DNA of 8,923 nt from assembly GCA_945947715.1 (NCBI GenBank), contig CAMEYZ010000082.1, positions 1 through 8,923 of the forward strand, written 5' to 3'. Shown here piece by piece: positions 5,926 through 8,923 of this stretch. Source of the DNA: an uncultured Clostridia bacterium (GTDB lineage: Bacteria; Bacillota; Clostridia; Oscillospirales; Ruminococcaceae). Position 1 is the first letter of the stretch, and every line of letters begins with the position of its first letter. The position numbers and the translations under genes are program-made. The notes beneath the pieces were generated by a model. It was given only the letters and a program-made list of their open reading frames with translations, had not been told where the DNA came from and ran no database searches.

Positions 5926-6276
5926 CTAAGCCTTGTTTGCAGCCTCTGCAGCGTCACAGGCTGCCTGCAGTGCAAGCTCCTGCTTTTTTTCGTCGCTTAC
6001 ATTCTTGAAGCCTACAGCAAATTCGTTTCTGTCGCTTTTGGGCTTTACCAGCTGACACTCGAAATATTCTATCGCGTCATTTCGGGCTACTCTGTAAATA
6101 AAGGAGTATGTCTGTCTGTCGGACAGAAGAGCTTTTACCTCCTTTATCATGAGTATCCTGTCAAACAGATGTTTGTCCTCTGCAAGTACATCGCGTTCAA
6201 CATACAGCCGCAAGCTCGGCTCATAACTGCTGACTGCAAATTTCTGACCGTAACGGTCTATCATGACCTTTCCCAT
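5926..6276 (-). CDS. Histidine kinase fragment: third PAS-like unit and coiled coil
   Basis: This middle piece of the broken kinase (116 aa) starts at an internal ATG (MGKVMIDRYGQKFAVSSYEP). It contains the end of a PAS-like sensor unit with VKPKSDRNEFAVGFKNVSDE, followed by an alanine-rich signalling helix (QAACDAAEAANKA) that normally leads straight into the HisKA domain. The upstream frame change is at about 6277-6280. Its own end is a TAG at 5926-5928, in frame with the HisKA piece that follows, at the position where relatives have Lys in NKAKTEFL. A single substitution would restore the link. Confidence 0.8.
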   Translation of the reverse strand: MGKVMIDRYGQKFAVSSYEPSLRLYVERDVLAEDKHLFDRILMIKEVKALLSDRQTYSFIYRVARNDAIEYFECQLVKPKSDRNEFAVGFKNVSDEKKQELALQAACDAAEAANKA

Positions 6277-6406
6277 ATATCCATATTTACAGCATAAACA
6301 TTCTCATAGGTCATGGAAAGGGCCTGTATCAGATTGTACTGAGATTCCTGCCTTTCCTTTTCAGCGGATATGCGGCAGAATCCGCATATCACCTTTACGT
6401 TTTTCC

Positions 6407-7099
6407 CTATCTCATTTTTTCAACGGGGAAAAAGCAGCATCTTATCCAGCTGCCATTGATGTCCTCGTATTTCTGTGTGATGATAGGCTTATCTCCCAGA
6501 CGACCGTCCAGGGTATCTGTGTCGGTAAAAATGCGCATGGCAGCCTTGTATTCATCATTTACCCAGGAGTCTACCATTGAGCTGAGTCTCTTTTTTGCAT
6601 TATCTTTTTTTCCGTAGTTAAGGTATTTTCTGCTTGGAGAGAATATCTCCTGTAAGGAATTATCCTCAAAGTCGATATAATACAGTGCAAAGAAAACGTT
6701 GCTGAGTGAGCCGATTATTGCCGTATGCTGTTTTTCGGCCGCAAGAAGCTCGGTAAGCTCGGCATTGGTTTTCTGCAGATATTTCTGTGTTTCAAGCTCC
6801 TTGACCTTTGACTTGTGGATGGTCTGCGATACAAAGATAACGTGTGAAAGCCTGCCGTCGGGAGTGCGGTCGCCCTCGATAAAGGAACACTGCGCCCAGT
6901 ACTGCACAGCCAGCTGTTCATCGGGGAGAGGCACTGTGCAGAGAAATTGTTTGGAAATTATCCGTTCATTCAGTGTTGATATGTCAACAAATTTAAGCAG
7001 CTCGTCAGTATATTCGGGTGTCGCCATATTACGGCAGAAGAAGTCAAGACTTTCCTGGGAATTGCCCGACGAGCCTATATGTTCATGGACGATATCCAC
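6407..7099 (-). CDS. Histidine kinase fragment: two PAS-like sensor units
   Basis: This is the largest N-terminal open piece of the broken kinase (230 aa from ATG 7099, which is internal to the ancestral gene). It begins mid-PAS (MDIVHEHIGSSGNSQ, then LDFFCRNMATPEYT), includes GRLSHVIFVSQTIH typical of the end of such a sensor unit, a coiled-coil linker (KVKELETQKYLQKTNAELTE) and the second unit (SLSNVFFALYYIDFEDNSLQ through SWIRCCFFPVEK). The frame ends with TAG immediately after VEKMR because the A run at 6415-6420 is one base short. The sequence continues in another frame as VEKNEIGKNVKVICGF. The ligand is unknown and no membrane segment is visible, so the kinase was probably cytoplasmic. 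Confidence 0.8.
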   Translation of the reverse strand: MDIVHEHIGSSGNSQESLDFFCRNMATPEYTDELLKFVDISTLNERIISKQFLCTVPLPDEQLAVQYWAQCSFIEGDRTPDGRLSHVIFVSQTIHKSKVKELETQKYLQKTNAELTELLAAEKQHTAIIGSLSNVFFALYYIDFEDNSLQEIFSPSRKYLNYGKKDNAKKRLSSMVDSWVNDEYKAAMRIFTDTDTLDGRLGDKPIITQKYEDINGSWIRCCFFPVEKMR

Positions 7100-7259
7100 T
7101 GATGAAAGCTCTGTATACCGGTCATTTAAAATATCAATATAGCATACAGATGTGTATACTCACTCATGGACTGAATGATTTTCATGTGTTGTTTTGCTGT
7201 ATCGGCAGCGATTTTTTCTGTTGGCAATGCCTGTAATTCAAAATGATTTGGAGGCAGCT

Positions 7260-7904
7260 ATGGGGGATTTGTCAGAAAGAAAATACAAGGTGCTTATTGT
7301 TGATGATTCGGAAACAAACAGAGCTATTCTTAATGAAATTCTTAGTGGTGAATACATTATTGCCAAAGCGGACAGCGGCGAAAAAGCTGTTGAAATATTG
7401 AAAAGAGATCAGGGAGAGATATCCTTGGTGCTGCTGGATGTTATCATGCCGGAAATGGACGGCTATGATGTCCTGGAACAGATGAACCGGCTTGGTATCA
7501 TTGATGATGTTCCCGTTATCATGATCTCCGCGGAAAGCTCGCCGGGCTTTATTACAAGAGCATATGATCTCGGTGCGGCAGATTATGTGAGCCGCCTTTT
7601 GAGACTACCGTGGTCCAGCGTCGCTCATGTTATACATATCAATATCATTACCGAGCTGCTACTTAAACAGCTTATGAAAAAAAGCAGCAAATATGATCTG
7701 TCAATGACGGATATTCGTCTTATAAGTACGGCGTCTTCTCTGCACGATATCGGAAAGATTGCTATTCCCGACGAAATACTCAACAAGCCGGGAAGATTTA
7801 CTCCCCAGGAATACGAGATAATGAAGACCCACTCGGAGATAGGCGCTTCAATGCTGAAAAACCTCTCCGAGTATCAGAACGCACCCTTGATGAAAGCCTC
7901 ATAG
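7260..7904 (+). CDS. Response regulator REC-HD-GYP, N-terminal part with internal deletion
   Basis: The ATG at 7260 is 5 nt after TTTGGAGG, preferred over a TTG at 7194 because the receiver begins at once (MGDLSERKYKVLIVDDSE). The receiver domain has Asp15-Asp16, phospho-acceptor Asp60 (LVLLDVIMPEMDGYDVL) and Ser90. Its conserved Lys appears as Arg (VSR). At 7595-7597 one C is missing: the second frame gives PFETTVVQRR, the expected receiver end. The sequence then jumps at about 7624-7626 into HVIHINIITELLLKQL, inside the HD-GYP domain, so about 50 residues (linker helix and start of HD-GYP) are lost and the original frame returns. The HD motif is present (LHDIGKIAIPDEIL, His162-Asp163) with His191. 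The frame ends at TAG 7902-7904, inside the HD-GYP domain. The intact protein would be a phosphorylation-controlled cyclic di-GMP phosphodiesterase, a plausible partner of the divergent kinase. Confidence 0.85.
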   Translation: MGDLSERKYKVLIVDDSETNRAILNEILSGEYIIAKADSGEKAVEILKRDQGEISLVLLDVIMPEMDGYDVLEQMNRLGIIDDVPVIMISAESSPGFITRAYDLGAADYVSRLLRLPWSSVAHVIHINIITELLLKQLMKKSSKYDLSMTDIRLISTASSLHDIGKIAIPDEILNKPGRFTPQEYEIMKTHSEIGASMLKNLSEYQNAPLMKAS

Positions 7905-8264
7905 CAGATATGCCGCTGGCATCACGAGAGATATGACGGAAGGGGATATCCAGACGGACTTAAGGGCGACGATATACCTATCGCTGCACAGATAGTTTCT
8001 ATTGCGGACGCTTACGATGCTCTGACCAGCGAGCGGTGCTATAAAAAGGCATATTCTCACGAAAAGGCTATCGAGATGATATGCGGAGGCGAATGTGGTG
8101 CATTTAATCCGCTTCTGATAGAGTGCCTTACCGATATAAGCGGATTCCTTGAAAAGGAGCTTCAGACAAATACATCGGGAATAAAGAACAAGCTGGAGAT
8201 ACAGAAGGTCACCGATGAACTTCTGAGCAACAACGATCTGTCCGTTTCGGGGCAGATGCTTTAA
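7905..8264 (+). CDS. C-terminal part of the HD-GYP domain after an in-frame TAG
   Basis: This is the direct in-frame continuation of the preceding regulator past TAG 7902-7904. It starts QICRWHHERYDGRGYPDGLK, carrying the family's HH and GYP motifs, then IPIAAQIVSIADAYDALTSE with the conserved Asp, and an HD-GYP tail (YKKAYSHEKAIEM, then ECGAFNPLLIECL). Relatives have Tyr where the stop stands (AYEICRWHHE-like), so one substitution separates the pieces. There is no proper start near 7905; the ATG at 8076 lacks a ribosome binding site and lies after all catalytic motifs. If the TAG were read through, every metal-ligand motif except the deleted N-terminal one would be present. Ends TAA 8262-8264, where the frame changes again. 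Confidence 0.8.
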   Translation, partial: QICRWHHERYDGRGYPDGLKGDDIPIAAQIVSIADAYDALTSERCYKKAYSHEKAIEMICGGECGAFNPLLIECLTDISGFLEKELQTNTSGIKNKLEIQKVTDELLSNNDLSVSGQML

Positions 8265-8923
8265 GATAGCGGAGGTCGAAAACGGCTATGCTGCACTGGA
8301 GCTCATAATAAAAAAGAATTCAAGGATTGATGGTGTTCTTCTTGATATTTCAATGCCTGTTCTTGATGGCTTCAATGTGCTGGATATTCTGACCGAAAAA
8401 AACATAGCTGTTTCTATCGTGCTCGTTACGGCGGAGGCTACCGCTGCAAATGTTCAGCGTGCTGCAAAATATGATATAGCAGGTTTTATCAGCAAGCCCT
8501 TTGACCCGAATGTTATCCTTGAAAAGCTGGGAAGTGTTTTCGGTATAGAAAGTGCGCCTGCCGCTCCGGAGACTCACGAGGAGAATTTCGGTAAAACAGA
8601 GACCTATGAAACGGATACATACATTTCAAAGCTTTCCTCTGTTTACAAAGCTTATCTGAAAAATATTAATCTTGATGATTCCCGCTGCAGCCGTGTTTCA
8701 AAGCTTATGGAAATAATGCTCGTTGAATACAGTCTTTCAAATAAAGCCGATCTTGATACCCTTGACACTAAGCTCATCAGCAAGGCGGCTTATTTTTATG
8801 ATATTGGACTTATGGGCATTCCGACTGAGCTTATTGACAAAAAGGAGCAGATGTCGTCCTCAGAACGGGATATTTTCAGCAGTCACACTGTAATGGGAGC
8901 AAGCATTATCTGGCTCAACAGCT
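8260..8923 (+). CDS. Second REC protein with degenerate HD domain, 5' truncated, runs off window
   Basis: From about 8260 a different frame opens with FKIAEVENGYAALEL, the second strand region of a receiver domain, and stays open to the window end. The phospho-acceptor Asp (GVLLDISMPVLDGFNVL), the Thr (LVTAEA) and the Lys-Pro (FISKPFDP) are present, but the N-terminal strand with the acidic pair is missing, and no start codon or ribosome binding site is in place. After a linker comes an HD-GYP-like helical domain with AAYFYDIGLMGIPTELI, in which the catalytic His-Asp is Tyr-Asp, and SSHTVMGASII with a retained His. It looks like a sister of the upstream REC-HD-GYP protein that has lost catalysis. 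Its front was removed in the event that also cut the end of the upstream gene. It may originally have been a separate gene or the second half of a tandem protein. Confidence 0.78.

Larger units (their letters stand above)
5197..7185 (-). pseudogene. Broken PAS-type hybrid sensor histidine kinase (whole locus)
   Basis: Read 7185 to 5197, the pieces in different frames join into one kinase of about 660 aa: N-terminal PAS-like sensor (MKIIQSMSE, then VYTSVCYIDILNDRYTEL), a second PAS-like unit (VFFALYYIDFEDN), a third (YENVYAVNM, then DRYGQKF), a coiled coil, HisKA, HATPase, and the last about 23 residues of a receiver domain. Lesions: one base missing at about 7158-7160 (SE/VYT join), one A missing from the A run at 6415-6420, a frame change at about 6277-6280, an in-frame TAG at 5926-5928, and an internal deletion at about 5270 that removed the receiver. 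The 6277-6406 stretch is coding in a third frame (NEIGKNVKVICGF, then IQALSMTYENVYAVNM). The frame stays open without a clear start to 7257. Intact relatives are hybrid sensor kinases of Clostridia. As written, no full-length kinase can be produced. Confidence 0.85.

Noticed and set aside
6699..7142. 147-aa plus-strand open frame opposite the kinase N-terminal part
   Set aside because: Its composition is that of antisense to PAS coding (Ser/Cys-rich), and the kinase reading is far better supported.
7142..7259. Promoter for the REC-HD-GYP gene (TTGGCA at 7221-7226)
   Set aside because: No acceptable -10 is found at 16-18 nt; the stretch instead reads as kinase coding sequence on the minus strand.
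1..8923. Genetic code with TAG recoded
   Set aside because: LysR ends naturally at TAG just before an intergenic region, and other genes use TAA or TGA; two in-frame TAGs among many indels are better explained by mutation or error.
1..8923. CRISPR arrays, tRNA or rRNA genes, insertion sequences
   Set aside because: No spaced direct repeats, cloverleaf or rRNA-like stretches, transposase motifs or terminal inverted repeats were seen; the deletion joins show no inserted element.

Overview
This 8.9 kb window looks like chromosomal DNA of a low-to-mid GC Clostridia-type Bacillota, most likely a Ruminococcus-like member of the Oscillospiraceae. The reasons are strong AAGGAG/GGAGG ribosome binding sites, AT-rich intergenic regions with sigma-A-like promoters, long PAS-rich hybrid histidine kinases and REC-HD-GYP regulators of a type common in gut and rumen Clostridia, and a DUF2318 / HMA-TauE-cupredoxin gene pair. 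The taxonomic call is inference from protein style, not from a marker gene.

Layout. (1) 1-363: the 3' end of an exporter-type ABC transporter gene with a one-base insertion in the D-loop region, closed by a hairpin terminator. (2) 377-1961: a promoter and a two-gene metal/redox operon. It encodes a membrane-anchored cysteine-rich DUF2318 protein (one T missing from a T run) and, 2 nt later, an HMA-TauE/UreH-like-cupredoxin protein whose membrane core is deleted. A scrap of a PLP-dependent Cys/Met-metabolism enzyme and a strong terminator follow. (3) 2044-5167: an intact divergent pair, a LysR-type regulator (minus) and a 677-aa dCache methyl-accepting chemotaxis protein (plus). A perfect T-N11-A palindrome sits between them, and a bidirectional terminator closes the MCP gene. 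(4) 5197-7257, minus: a broken hybrid sensor histidine kinase with three frame changes, one in-frame TAG and an internal deletion fusing the ATPase domain to the tail of a receiver domain. (5) 7260-8923, plus: a broken REC-HD-GYP response regulator (one-base loss, internal deletion, in-frame TAG). It runs in a changed frame into a second REC protein whose HD motif is degenerate (YD for HD); that frame leaves the window.

How they work together. The right half encodes a sensory set: a chemoreceptor under probable LysR control, a PAS-type kinase, and receiver-controlled HD-GYP proteins that would hydrolyse (or, for the degenerate one, perhaps only sense) cyclic di-GMP. The left half encodes a putative copper/iron-handling redox pair.

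Main message. Both flanks carry about a dozen frame-breaking or domain-deleting lesions, whereas the central 3 kb (lysR and mcp) is intact. The flanks are either true gene decay by small and large deletions, or error-prone or chimeric assembly. Several one-base losses lie in homopolymers, which favours sequencing error for those; the large deletions, with their domain-to-domain joins, are harder to explain that way. The sequence alone cannot decide.
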